A stretch of DNA of 64,000 nucleotides, taken from NCBI GenBank assembly GCA_019638015.1, contig JAHBUP010000001.1, forward strand, positions 2,822,424 through 2,886,423, in the 5' to 3' direction. Of the stretch, positions 27,607 to 37,348 are shown one piece after another. Source of the DNA: Melioribacteraceae bacterium (lineage in GTDB: Bacteria > Bacteroidota > Ignavibacteria > Ignavibacteriales > Melioribacteraceae). A program made the translations under genes and the position numbers. How positions within the stretch are numbered: the first letter of the stretch is position 1; each line of letters starts with the position of its first letter. Below the pieces are notes generated by a model that worked only from the letters and a program-made list of their open reading frames with translations, ran no database searches and was not told the DNA's origin.

Positions 27607-29821
27607 TCATTCTCTTACTAATTGAATTGTAATATAAATCAATTAATTCATCGAGGTGGAATTCATAATTGTCATTTACAATCAAACTTTTGCCTCCGGT
27701 TTCGCCTATTAATTTATATGGAGTAAAACTTTTTGAGGCAATACTTTCAAAAAATTCTTTATTCTCTGGAGATACTGAAATTATAACACGGGATTGACTT
27801 TCGGAGAAAAGTGAGAAATCTTCCCTACTTTTAATTGGAATATTGACTTTTGCGCCAATAGGATTTTCCTTATCAATAATTGCGGATTCTGCTATACTTA
27901 CCAAAATTCCGCCATCAGAAATATCGTGAGCCGAATTAACTATTCCATTATTAATTAATTCAAGAATTGTTGTGTACAAATCTTTTTCCGCACGAAGATC
28001 AATTTTAGGTATTTCACCTGTCACCAAATTATGATGTACTTTAAGATATTCCGATCCCCCTACTTCCTCATAATCTTCTCCTAATAAATAAATCAAATCC
28101 CCTTCAATTTTAAAATTGGCACTTGTTACATTTTCTAATTTTTCTATCAAGCCAACCATTCCAATTACAGGAGTTGGGTAAACAGCGGTATCCGGACTCT
28201 CGTTATAAAAACTTACATTTCCTCCGGTAACCGGTGTATCAAAATAGCGGCATGCTTCTCCCATACCTTCTATTGCTTTGGAAAAAGTCCAATACATTTC
28301 TGGCTTATAGGGATTTCCAAAATTAAGGCAGTTTGTAACACCCAACGGAATGGCGCCGCTACAAACAACATTTCGAGCAGATTCAGCTACTGCAATCTTT
28401 GTGCCCTCTTTCGGATTTAAGTAAACATATCTTCCGTTGCAATCTGTTTTTGCCGCAATAGCTTTATCGGTACCTTTAATATAAATTACTGCCGCATCAC
28501 TTCCCGGTCCCACAATAGTATTTGTTCGCACCATCGAATCATATTGTTCGTAAACCCAATTTTTCGAAGCAATATTGGGTGAAGAAAATATTTTTTTGAA
28601 TACTTCAATTATCGAATCGGGTTGAGGAAGAGATTTGAGATCAAACTTTCTTGTCTCCTCTAAATATTTCGGTTCAGCGGTTTCTCTGTAATAAACCGGC
28701 GCGTTTCCGCCAAGAACTAAATCTTGAGGATTTATCTCAGCTTTCTTTTCCCCGTTATAATTAATAATTAATTTTTGATTATCTGTTACGTGTCCTACTA
28801 TTTCACAATTCAAATCCCACTTATCAAAAATTTCTTTTACTCTTTCTTCATTACCTTTTTTAACAACTACGAGCATTCTCTCTTGACTTTCTGAAAGCAT
28901 AATTTCGTAGGCGCTCATTCCATCTTCTCGCAGAGGAACTTTATTAAGGTCAACTATCATTCCGCTCTCCCCTTTACCGCTCATTTCAGAAGTAGAGCAG
29001 GATATACCGGCAGCACCCATATCCTGAATACCCACAATTAAATCTTCCTTTATAATTTCGAGAGTAGCTTCAAGCAGTAATTTTTCTGTGAATGGATCAC
29101 CAACCTGAACTGATGGGCGTTTTGATTCCGATTTTTCCGAAATTTCTTCTGATGCAAAAGTCGCCCCATGAATTCCATCCCGTCCCGTTGAGGAACCTAC
29201 GATCATCACAGGATTACCATCCCCCTTTGCGGTTGCGGATGCAACACGTTTTGTATCAACCAATCCAATCGCCATCGCGTTTACTAATGGATTTCCCTTA
29301 TAGCATTCTTCAAAATAAACTTCACCCGCTACCGTAGGAACTCCAAAACAATTACCATAATCACCAATTCCTTTTACAACACCTTCAAATAAATAACGGG
29401 TACGCGCGTCATCCAATGTTCCAAATCGAAGAGAGTTTAAAGATGCTATTGGTCTGGCACCCATCGTGAAAATATCTCGTAATATTCCTCCAACTCCTGT
29501 GGCAGCTCCTTGGTAAGGTTCCACAGCCGATGGATGGTTGTGACTTTCTATTTTGAATGCGATTGCTAGTCCATCACCAATATCCACTAACCCGGCATTT
29601 TCTTCCCCCGCGTTAACGAGTAGTTTTCCGCCGCTTCTGGGTAAAGTCTTTAGGAGAGCGATAGAATTTTTATAACTACAGTGTTCACTCCACATTACCG
29701 AATAAATTCCAAGTTCAGTAAAAGAAGGAATTCTACCTAATTTCTCACAAATCCAAACAAACTCTTCTTCTGTTAATCCATGTTCGAGAGCAAGAGCCAA
29801 ATTTACTTCAGGTTCATTCAT
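27593..29821 (-). CDS. purL: Phosphoribosylformylglycinamidine synthase subunit PurL
   Basis: The 742-residue protein is the small (bacterial, multi-subunit) form of PurL. It catalyses the ATP-dependent conversion of FGAR to FGAM in purine synthesis with PurQ and PurS, neither of which is in this window. Visible family motifs are [11 protein letters not shown] with the catalytic His, [36 protein letters not shown] and, in the second half, HDISDGG. Length is normal. It overlaps yihY downstream by 14 bases. A hairpin lies in the leader at 29878-29906. Confidence 0.97.
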   Translation of the reverse strand: MNEPEVNLALALEHGLTEEEFVWICEKLGRIPSFTELGIYSVMWSEHCSYKNSIALLKTLPRSGGKLLVNAGEENAGLVDIGDGLAIAFKIESHNHPSAVEPYQGAATGVGGILRDIFTMGARPIASLNSLRFGTLDDARTRYLFEGVVKGIGDYGNCFGVPTVAGEVYFEECYKGNPLVNAMAIGLVDTKRVASATAKGDGNPVMIVGSSTGRDGIHGATFASEEISEKSESKRPSVQVGDPFTEKLLLEATLEIIKEDLIVGIQDMGAAGISCSTSEMSGKGESGMIVDLNKVPLREDGMSAYEIMLSESQERMLVVVKKGNEERVKEIFDKWDLNCEIVGHVTDNQKLIINYNGEKKAEINPQDLVLGGNAPVYYRETAEPKYLEETRKFDLKSLPQPDSIIEVFKKIFSSPNIASKNWVYEQYDSMVRTNTIVGPGSDAAVIYIKGTDKAIAAKTDCNGRYVYLNPKEGTKIAVAESARNVVCSGAIPLGVTNCLNFGNPYKPEMYWTFSKAIEGMGEACRYFDTPVTGGNVSFYNESPDTAVYPTPVIGMVGLIEKLENVTSANFKIEGDLIYLLGEDYEEVGGSEYLKVHHNLVTGEIPKIDLRAEKDLYTTILELINNGIVNSAHDISDGGILVSIAESAIIDKENPIGAKVNIPIKSREDFSLFSESQSRVIISVSPENKEFFESIASKSFTPYKLIGETGGKSLIVNDNYEFHLDELIDLYYNSISKRMNVSH

Positions 29822-29877
29822 TTTTGATATCTCATCTTTTGGGAGCGTAAATATAAAGAAATCAATTGAGAATTGAG

Positions 29878-29906
29878 AAAAAGCTCAACCAACTTTTCGA
29901 GCTTTC
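29878..29906 (-). terminator. Hairpin with T-run between the GT2 gene and purL
   Basis: On the minus strand AAAGCTC pairs with GAGCTTT and is followed by a short T run. It could end transcription from the glycosyltransferase gene. If the TTGACA at 29973-29978 is a real purL promoter, it would instead lie inside the purL leader. The sequence does not decide between the two. Confidence 0.5.
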
Positions 29907-29985
29907 ATATCTCACATGATTATTTATTATTCGATAACTCATTAACGTCTATTAATTATGTCTAAAGAGTATTGTCAAGGATAGA

Positions 29986-30624
29986 CTATTCTATATTTGT
30001 GCAAATGCTGTCCGGAGTATCTCTATAATATATGTAGGTTTTCCAATCAACTTTTTTTACGGTGAATGCTCTTTCGGCACGTTCTAAAAATTCAGAATCA
30101 TCGCTATAATCTAAATTGTAGAATCCATTTAATTCTGTGAAGACAGTTCTTTTCCCAAAAAATGTACCACCTACGGCACAATTATCAATATGGATTTCTT
30201 GAGTCAAATCATTTTTGTCTTTTACATAAGGGTGCCCAATAATTTCAACACTGCCATGAATTAAATCTATATCATGATTATCATTTAGAAAATCTACCCG
30301 TAACTTTAAATGATCGGGTTGATACTCATCGTCGCTTCCCAAAAAGGTTATATAATAACCAACTGAGGCGGTCATTCCGGCATTTAACGAAAGGGGCGGT
30401 TTTCTGTTGCTATGTTTCAAATAGCGGATATTTTCATTCTCACTCATTAATTTATTGACCAACTCAAATGTGGAATCGCTGCTTCCGTCATCCACAATAA
30501 TCAGCTCCCAGTTTTTAAATGTTTGGCAAATAACAGAATTTATTGCTCTCTCAATTAATTGGGCACGGTTAAAAGTTGGGAGTATAATTGAAACAATCGG
30601 TTTATATGATTTGTAAACTTGCAT
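29986..30624 (-). CDS. Family 2 glycosyltransferase
   Basis: The 212-residue protein has the GT-A fold of family 2: VSIILPTFNRAQLIERAI at the start, VDDGSSDST, and the metal-binding GSDDEYQPDH. It lacks membrane segments. It is short for the family, with the catalytic domain essentially complete and little C-terminal extension. The ATG at 30624 is chosen over GTG at 30633 because AGGTGA lies just ahead of it. It probably adds a sugar to a surface polysaccharide or LPS. The acceptor and donor are unknown. It is transcribed alone, divergent from 30718. Confidence 0.85.
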   Translation of the reverse strand: MQVYKSYKPIVSIILPTFNRAQLIERAINSVICQTFKNWELIIVDDGSSDSTFELVNKLMSENENIRYLKHSNRKPPLSLNAGMTASVGYYITFLGSDDEYQPDHLKLRVDFLNDNHDIDLIHGSVEIIGHPYVKDKNDLTQEIHIDNCAVGGTFFGKRTVFTELNGFYNLDYSDDSEFLERAERAFTVKKVDWKTYIYYRDTPDSICTNIE

Positions 30625-30717
30625 CAGTTTCACCTATTATTAAGGGCAAATATAGTTTTTTATTCTTTGAATTTTTGATTAATTTGACCACCCAATTTGA
30701 TAAACAACATTCAAAAA

Positions 30718-30951
30718 ATGAGCTCAAGAGAACAAAAAAATTATTTTGAAATACTTAAAAAGTATGAACGAAAATTTGATAAAAATGAGCTTAATGATTA
30801 TAAAATGCTCTTAAAAAGGCATAAAGATGATGAAGATTTAGACAAACTTTCTAAACAACGGCTTCAAAAATTGCTCGAGAAATATCATTTAAACCGTGAA
30901 AAAAAGAATTATGATCAATTCTTTTCCAAACCGGCAGAAGACACAAATTAA
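30718..30951 (+). CDS. Small charged helical protein of unknown function
   Basis: The 77-residue protein is almost entirely charged helix (MSSREQKNYFEILKKYERKF, then LKRHKDDEDLDKLSKQRLQKLL). It has no signal, membrane segment or known motif. The ATG at 30718 is used; the frame extends to a TTG at 30697. It ends 26 bases before the DUF2723 start, so the two are probably co-transcribed. Confidence 0.55.
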   Translation: MSSREQKNYFEILKKYERKFDKNELNDYKMLLKRHKDDEDLDKLSKQRLQKLLEKYHLNREKKNYDQFFSKPAEDTN

Positions 30952-30976
30952 TCCTTTGAAATTTTTAGGTGGAATA

Positions 30977-33862
30977 ATGAATTATAACAATCTTAACAAA
31001 ATATTTGCCGCGGTAGTTTTTATTGTAACTGCTGCTGTTTATTTTATAACAGTACAGCCTTCAGTTTCATTTTGGGATTGCGGGGAGTTTATCGCATCTT
31101 CTTATTTACTGCAAGTTCCACATCCTCCCGGAACACCCTTCTTTATTCTTGTTGGAAGAGTTTTTTCCATGATTCCATTTGTCGAAAATATAGGTCTGCG
31201 GGTGAATGCTATCTCTATTATCTCCAGCGCGTTTACAATTTTGTTCCTCTATTTAATTGCTGTAAAAGTGATCCAATATTATAGAAAAAAAGAATTTGAA
31301 AATATTTTCGACGCAATGGTAGTATATACTTCAGCCGCTATTGGAGCATTATCATTAGCATTCAGCGATACTTTTTGGTTCAATGCCATTGAAGCGGAAG
31401 TTTATGCATTCTCCACTTTCTTTATCGCAATTGTTGTATGGTTGATGGTAAAATGGAACGAGAGAGCAGACGAACCAGATAATGAGAAATATTTACTTCT
31501 AATTGCTTATCTGATTGGTTTATCTACCGGCGTTCACTTAATGAGTGTTCTGGCAATTGTACCGGTGGTAATGACTATTTACTTCCGCAAATTTGTTGAT
31601 GACGAAGAAATACTAAAAAAGAGTGGAATTCTTTTTGTTGTCCATTCAGTGATAATTTTAGTTTTTGCAGTGGTTATGTGGATGTCTTTAACAGAAACAA
31701 CACCCCCCTCTCCCGATGCCTACAGTGCAGTAGATTCCCGTTTTGTTGGAATATTTGCCGCTATCACAATTGTTTTTATGGGCATTTTCTACAAAAAAAT
31801 ATTGGTAAAAAATTCTTTCTATCTCCCTATCATTATGGGAGGTGTGGCGTTGGTTACAGTTTATCCTGGTATGGTTAAATATCTTCCAAAATTAATTACA
31901 ACTATCGGCAAAAACGATCTAACTCTTGATACTGCGACATTTTTTGTAATTATTGGTGTGCTCTTCGCAGCAATCTTTTATACAAAGAAAAAAGAGATGC
32001 ACATTTCCAATTTAATTGCAAAATGTGTCCTGCTCGCTGTAATCGGTGTTACATCATATTCGATGATAATAATTCGGGCGAATCAAGAACCGCCAATTAA
32101 TATGAACAGTCCAAAAACTTTTACAGAATTGGAATCATATTTAAATCGTGAGCAATATGGCGATTTCCCAACATTTAAAAGAAGATACTCAAATGAGCCG
32201 CATCAGTTAAAAATTTATAGCGAGTATACAAGCGATTTCGATTTTTTCTGGCGCTACCAAATGAATCATATGTTCAATAGATATTTATTCTGGAATTATA
32301 TCGGTAGAGAAAGCACATATCAGGATACAGGCGTTGATTGGACAGACCTTTTCGGGATACCATTCTTCCTGGCTTTATTCGGGCTCTATTACCATTTCAG
32401 AAAAGATTGGAAAATGGCATCGGTCTTTATTGTGATGTTTATATTCTTAGGTTATTTAACCGCATTTTATCAAAATCAACAGCAGCCCCAGCCAAGGGAG
32501 CGTGATTATTTTTATGTAGGTGCTTTCTTTGTTTTTAGTTTATGGATTGCTCTCGGCATTAATGGAATTATTGAAATATTAAAAGATTATTTTAAGGGGA
32601 ATTCAATAGTAAAACCGGCATCTATCGCCATTCTTTTTGTGGGGGTACTTGCTGTTCCAGTAAATATGATTAATGCAAATTGGTTCCAGAATTCGAGAGC
32701 TAATAATTTTGTTCCCTGGGATTATGCATACAATCTTTTGCAAAGTGTTGAAAAGGACGCAATACTCTTTACTAATGGAGATAATGACACCTTCCCTCTA
32801 TGGTATCTTCAAGATGTTGAGGGAGTAAGGCGTGATGTTAGAATCGCAAATCTCAGTCTGTTAAATACTCCTTGGTACATTAAACAGTTAAAAAATAATG
32901 AACCTCACGGGGCTAAAAAAATCGAATTTACTTTTTCTGATCTGGAGATTGATCAGATAGGACCAATGAGATGGGAACCGCAGACAATTCAATTGCCAGT
33001 GCCCGATGAGATCATTCAAAAGTTTGGTGTAACTGATACTTCTGTAATTAAGAATAAAAAGATTACCTGGGTTATGCAGGCAGGGGCTCAGTTTGGGGAT
33101 GTTTCGGCACTTCGGGTTCAAGATATAGTTGTTCTTAACATGATTCAAACCAATAAATGGAAACGCCCTATTTACTTTGCAGTTACCTGTTCCGATGATA
33201 GCAAATTGAGTATGGATGATTACTTACAAATGGAAGGAATGGCTCAGCGAGTAGTTCCTCAGAAAAATCCGGATCCATCATTGGAATATATTAATGAACC
33301 AATAATGAGAAAACAATTATTTGATGAACCTGTAGGGTATAATAAAGATTATCAGCCCGGATTTAAGTTTCGAGGCCTTAATGATCCTAATATATTCTTC
33401 GATGAAAATCATGAACGCCTCACACAAAATTATCGTAACGCGTTCATAAGACTTGCTATTCATTATTTGAATGGTGAAAAAAACACTCAAAAGGTGATCG
33501 AAACTTTGGGAATGATGGAACAAAAAATTCCAAGAAATATCATTTCTATGGATTATAGAATAAAGCATGATGTGGCTAACCTTTATAATATGACCGGGGA
33601 TAAGGAAAAATATAATGAATTTGCCGAAGAAGTTATTGAAGCCGCCAAAGATGCAATTAAATTAAATCCTATGGATGTCTCAAGCTGGTATAATCCTTAT
33701 AGATTATTATTGACCCACTATGAAAATATGGGGAGATATAATGATGCTATCGAATTGCTACAGCAGTTAAAAACCTATATTCCGAATGATCCGGGTATCG
33801 ATTCACTAATTTCTAGTTTCAGGAAAATGTCTGGGGCAGGAAAACCGGAAATTGAGAAATAG
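30977..33862 (+). CDS. DUF2723 polytopic membrane protein with C-terminal TPR
   Basis: The 961-residue protein is a Bacteroidota-type DUF2723 protein, a GT-C-like family related to protein O-mannosyltransferases. The N-terminal half has about 12 membrane segments and the conserved FWDCGEFIAS with acidic residues after the first of them, followed by PHPPGTPFF. The C-terminal part is soluble; its end has TPR-like helices around DPGIDSL and YNPYRLLL. It likely transfers a sugar from a lipid carrier to exported proteins. An AGGTGGAATA run before the ATG at 30977 fixes the start; the frame extends upstream to 30896 but lacks support there. A strong terminator follows. Confidence 0.88.
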   Translation: MNYNNLNKIFAAVVFIVTAAVYFITVQPSVSFWDCGEFIASSYLLQVPHPPGTPFFILVGRVFSMIPFVENIGLRVNAISIISSAFTILFLYLIAVKVIQYYRKKEFENIFDAMVVYTSAAIGALSLAFSDTFWFNAIEAEVYAFSTFFIAIVVWLMVKWNERADEPDNEKYLLLIAYLIGLSTGVHLMSVLAIVPVVMTIYFRKFVDDEEILKKSGILFVVHSVIILVFAVVMWMSLTETTPPSPDAYSAVDSRFVGIFAAITIVFMGIFYKKILVKNSFYLPIIMGGVALVTVYPGMVKYLPKLITTIGKNDLTLDTATFFVIIGVLFAAIFYTKKKEMHISNLIAKCVLLAVIGVTSYSMIIIRANQEPPINMNSPKTFTELESYLNREQYGDFPTFKRRYSNEPHQLKIYSEYTSDFDFFWRYQMNHMFNRYLFWNYIGRESTYQDTGVDWTDLFGIPFFLALFGLYYHFRKDWKMASVFIVMFIFLGYLTAFYQNQQQPQPRERDYFYVGAFFVFSLWIALGINGIIEILKDYFKGNSIVKPASIAILFVGVLAVPVNMINANWFQNSRANNFVPWDYAYNLLQSVEKDAILFTNGDNDTFPLWYLQDVEGVRRDVRIANLSLLNTPWYIKQLKNNEPHGAKKIEFTFSDLEIDQIGPMRWEPQTIQLPVPDEIIQKFGVTDTSVIKNKKITWVMQAGAQFGDVSALRVQDIVVLNMIQTNKWKRPIYFAVTCSDDSKLSMDDYLQMEGMAQRVVPQKNPDPSLEYINEPIMRKQLFDEPVGYNKDYQPGFKFRGLNDPNIFFDENHERLTQNYRNAFIRLAIHYLNGEKNTQKVIETLGMMEQKIPRNIISMDYRIKHDVANLYNMTGDKEKYNEFAEEVIEAAKDAIKLNPMDVSSWYNPYRLLLTHYENMGRYNDAIELLQQLKTYIPNDPGIDSLISSFRKMSGAGKPEIEK

Positions 33863-33886
33863 CTATCAATTTTGAAATCATATTAT

Positions 33887-33918
33887 TGATGCCGGGTTTA
33901 GCCCGGCATCATTTTTTT
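33887..33918 (+). terminator. Strong intrinsic terminator after the DUF2723 gene
   Basis: A 10-bp GC-rich stem (TGATGCCGGG with CCCGGCATCA) closes a short loop and is followed by seven T residues. It ends only 17 bases before the next start codon at 33936. Confidence 0.92.
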
Positions 33919-33935
33919 GGCAAAAAAATTTTTTT

Positions 33936-35024
33936 ATGATTAATTCAACAGATAAAACAAGAATTTTAGTAATTGCATTATCAGGTATAGGGGACGCACT
34001 AATGTTCACTCCCTCGCTGATAAAATTAAAAGAAGATTTTCCACATAGTGAGATTGACGCATTGGTAATGTTTGGTGGAGTTAAGGACATTTATCAAACA
34101 CTTCCCCAAATAAATAATATTCATCATTTCGACTTTTTAAAGAAAAGTAAAGCAGAAGCCCTTAAATTTGTGCTTTCACTGCGTGGTAAATATGACATTT
34201 CAATTAATGTATATCCCTCCAACCGAAAAGAATATAATTTAATCAGCTTTTTAATTGGAGCGTCAAAAAGAAGCGCTGTTCAATATTTGCGCAAAGATTT
34301 CATCAATCTTGGTTTTTTAAATAATTATAGAGTTCTAGAAAATGATAATTTTCATAATGTTGATGAAAATATTTTAATGTGTGAAAAGTTGAGCGGGAAA
34401 AAATCATTTGGCATTCAGCCTCTACAATTTAATTTTAGTGAAACGAGCAAATTATACCAAGAAAAATTTCTATCGGCTAATGGAATAAGTAATGATGATT
34501 TAGTGATCGGGTTTCACCCGGGATGTTCAGCCCTCAAGAATCATGATAAAAGAAGATGGTCAACAAAAAACTTTGCTGAGTTAGCCAAACTTCTAATTAA
34601 AAATAAGAATGCAAAGATTTTAATTTTTGGAGGGAAGGAAGAATTATATCTTAAGCAGGAAATAATAAGTTATGCATCTAATAAAAATATTATAGGTGTT
34701 GAAACTAGTTCATTGGAAGAAACAGCTTCAGTTATGAAAAGGTGTAATTTATTTATAACAAATGATTCTTCTCTAATGCATGTTGCTTCTGCATTGCAGT
34801 TAAATGTTATAGCTTTGATTGGTCCAACTAATCCAAAGTACATTTCACCTTGGCAAACAAAACATTCTATAATATCGTTAAATTTGGAATGTGCCCCTTG
34901 CTTTTATTACTCACCCAAACCTCTAAGTTGTGCAAGAAAGGATGTTCAATTTAAGTGTATAGTAGAACTTCCTTTCCAGCTAGTATATGATGAAGCGCTA
35001 AAATACTTGGGTAACTACAAATAA
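33936..35024 (+). CDS. Family 9 glycosyltransferase (heptosyltransferase-like)
   Basis: The 362-residue protein fits the ADP-heptose:LPS heptosyltransferase family. It has an N-terminal Rossmann-like start (RILVIALSGIGDALMFTPSL), the C-terminal GFHPGCS with ILIFGGKEE, TNDSSLMHVASAL, and IGPTNPKYISPW. Such enzymes add heptose to the lipopolysaccharide inner core at the cytoplasmic face of the inner membrane. The heptose epimerase hldD at 51420 fits this role. A strong terminator ends 17 bases before the start, so its promoter is either very close or within the upstream gene. Confidence 0.88.
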   Translation: MINSTDKTRILVIALSGIGDALMFTPSLIKLKEDFPHSEIDALVMFGGVKDIYQTLPQINNIHHFDFLKKSKAEALKFVLSLRGKYDISINVYPSNRKEYNLISFLIGASKRSAVQYLRKDFINLGFLNNYRVLENDNFHNVDENILMCEKLSGKKSFGIQPLQFNFSETSKLYQEKFLSANGISNDDLVIGFHPGCSALKNHDKRRWSTKNFAELAKLLIKNKNAKILIFGGKEELYLKQEIISYASNKNIIGVETSSLEETASVMKRCNLFITNDSSLMHVASALQLNVIALIGPTNPKYISPWQTKHSIISLNLECAPCFYYSPKPLSCARKDVQFKCIVELPFQLVYDEALKYLGNYK

Positions 35025-35043
35025 ACTTTATTCCTGTCATTAC

Positions 35044-37194
35044 TTAGAAATAATACAAGTACTTAATCTTTATTACTGATGATTGATCGGCCATTCGCAA
35101 ATCGTTGTTCAAATTGTTTCTATCATGCCCTTCGTTAAATGCAAGATAAATCCAGCTTTTAGGTAAAAATTGATAGGAGAAAAGTGCGCCTAAAAATAAC
35201 CTCTCCATTCTTTTTGAAGAACGCAAATATAAATTATCAACATATACGTAAAGATTTAGATCATTTATTGGAGTTAATGAAATATAGGGACGCGCATTGT
35301 ATGTTATGTCTTCAATATCCCCGGCTGGATTGCCTTCTATGTAAGAATTAAATGAAGTCCCTACCCAGCAAATATCTGCGGCCTTCCATGAAAAAGAGGA
35401 ACCCACCCATGAATAAAATGCGAGATATTCTCTAGAAAAATTATAAGTCTTAGAATATCCTCCCCAAACATTTGCTCTCCAATTTGGATTAGTATTAAAC
35501 CATGAACTAAAATTAATATTATATGAGTCATAACTTACATCGAGGTCACGGGCTTTGGAAGCATCCAAGTTTATTTCAAATCCCCAGTTACTTCTGAATT
35601 GCATATTATACCCAAATAATAATCCATGGTCGGTATATGAATCAGCCTTTTCATATCCTAAAACGGGACCGGTATAAATTAGAATCTGCGATACTGCCCC
35701 CTCTTTCGGAAACCATATTGGTCCGGTTAATCCAACGAACTCTGCGGTACCTCTCCAAGGAACAAACCCAACCTGATCAATATTAAACTCGCTGCCGATA
35801 TAACGTGCACGTGCAAATGTAATCCAGCTTTCTCCCATTTTTGTAAATCCGGCCGAGCCTGCAAAATCACCGTCTGAATTATTTATTGATCTTGCAAGTT
35901 GATAAGCCAATTGCCAATCGGCATCTCTGAATGCGCCATCGATATCAATCACTCCATCAGTATTATTTTGTGTTTGCTTTCCAACAAATAAAACTCCTAT
36001 TGTAGAATTTTCCATTAGAGTAGCTTTAACTCTTCCAGACACGAATGTTGCAGCTGGCTCAATCTTTTTTGTATCGTCAATGGTATATTCATGTTCAAGA
36101 GTTTGAGCAACAAACCCGCCATATTCCCAATCCTCATACCTCCCAAAAGCTTTACTTCCAAAAATTATTGGAACTTCAGCACCACCAGGTAATTTTTTCC
36201 CGATTCTTCTTGAATAAAATAACTCGAGGGGCGTATAGAAGCCTGAACTTCTTTGTCTTCCCGAAGGCATAAAAATTTCATTCCCTTGAGTAAAAAAGGG
36301 TCTTCGTTCGGAGAAATATGATTCGTATCGTGAAATATTGAATGAATAAGGGTCGGTTTCTATTTGCGCAAAATCTGGGTTTGCAGTTACTTGTAATGTT
36401 AATTGTGGTGAGGGATTAAAGAAAATATCTAGACCGGCATTTGGAGAAAATTTATAATCTCCCTCTTTAAGATTAGTTAGTTTGCCAAAAGCTGTTGGAT
36501 AAATTTCAAGATTTAATCCTTCAACACTTGGTTTGAAATCATCAAAAACCAACTTGCCAAATTTAGAAATTCTTTGTCCTTCATTTTTTTCATAAGTGCA
36601 CCAGTATAAATCTTCACTATCGATCGGTCTCCATCGGTCAAAATCGAGTCCCCAGAAATTTAGTTCCTTATTATATTGAATAGTTTTATAGGGGATTTCC
36701 ATCTCAACAACATAACCCCAGTCATAAATTTTAGAATCGGAGAACCAAATTCCGTCCCAGCTGTAATCCCGGTTTCTTGCATCATCAAGTAGTCGGCAAT
36801 CTGCACGAACACCCGCAGCGCTAACAGCAAATTTATACGCACTTTTTTTATCTCCAAAAGTATCGAACATTACTGAAACAACATCTCCGCCAAAATTATC
36901 TTGTGTACCGGTATTTTTTTGAATGTTTGATTTATCATCGTAGGCAATTATTAAACAATAAATTGCAGATTCATCGGTCAAAATTTTTGCCACAGTATGG
37001 CGTGATGGCTCTTTACCAACAAATGGCTGAAGCTGGAAGAAATTTGTGGCGGAATCGGCATTCTGCCAAACGTCATCAATAAACCCATCAATTATTATTT
37101 TTTGATCTGTCTTTTTTAGTAGTACAACTTTTTCGTTATTGCTAGTACCCCATATTACGCCTGAAATCAAAAAAAGTGCGATCAGATATTTCAT
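35044..37194 (-). CDS. CBM9-domain outer-membrane protein (DUF5916)
   Basis: The 716-residue protein starts with a signal peptide (MKYLIALFLISGVIWG). Residues about 25-210 form a CBM9-like beta-sandwich (KIIIDGFIDDVWQNAD, FDRWRPIDSEDLYW). The rest is the DUF5916 beta-barrel, with the family segment NPDFAQIETDPYSFN and FSERRPFF near the barrel start and a barrel-like C-terminus ending in KIKYLYYF. Proteins of this plan are common in Bacteroidota and related phyla. Their substrate is unknown. It is transcribed alone, convergent with the glycosyltransferase. Confidence 0.88.
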   Translation of the reverse strand: MKYLIALFLISGVIWGTSNNEKVVLLKKTDQKIIIDGFIDDVWQNADSATNFFQLQPFVGKEPSRHTVAKILTDESAIYCLIIAYDDKSNIQKNTGTQDNFGGDVVSVMFDTFGDKKSAYKFAVSAAGVRADCRLLDDARNRDYSWDGIWFSDSKIYDWGYVVEMEIPYKTIQYNKELNFWGLDFDRWRPIDSEDLYWCTYEKNEGQRISKFGKLVFDDFKPSVEGLNLEIYPTAFGKLTNLKEGDYKFSPNAGLDIFFNPSPQLTLQVTANPDFAQIETDPYSFNISRYESYFSERRPFFTQGNEIFMPSGRQRSSGFYTPLELFYSRRIGKKLPGGAEVPIIFGSKAFGRYEDWEYGGFVAQTLEHEYTIDDTKKIEPAATFVSGRVKATLMENSTIGVLFVGKQTQNNTDGVIDIDGAFRDADWQLAYQLARSINNSDGDFAGSAGFTKMGESWITFARARYIGSEFNIDQVGFVPWRGTAEFVGLTGPIWFPKEGAVSQILIYTGPVLGYEKADSYTDHGLLFGYNMQFRSNWGFEINLDASKARDLDVSYDSYNINFSSWFNTNPNWRANVWGGYSKTYNFSREYLAFYSWVGSSFSWKAADICWVGTSFNSYIEGNPAGDIEDITYNARPYISLTPINDLNLYVYVDNLYLRSSKRMERLFLGALFSYQFLPKSWIYLAFNEGHDRNNLNNDLRMADQSSVIKIKYLYYF

Positions 37195-37348
37195 TATTTG
37201 CTCTTAATTATTTTTGCTTTTTTAGACGCTAGTTTGTACGAAAGGTTACGTAGATGTTCTCAGGATAATCAAAAAAATGAATATATTTTTAGGTTACCAG
37301 GCTTGATTGATTTTCTTAATTGCGTAATTCAATACAAATAATTGATAA

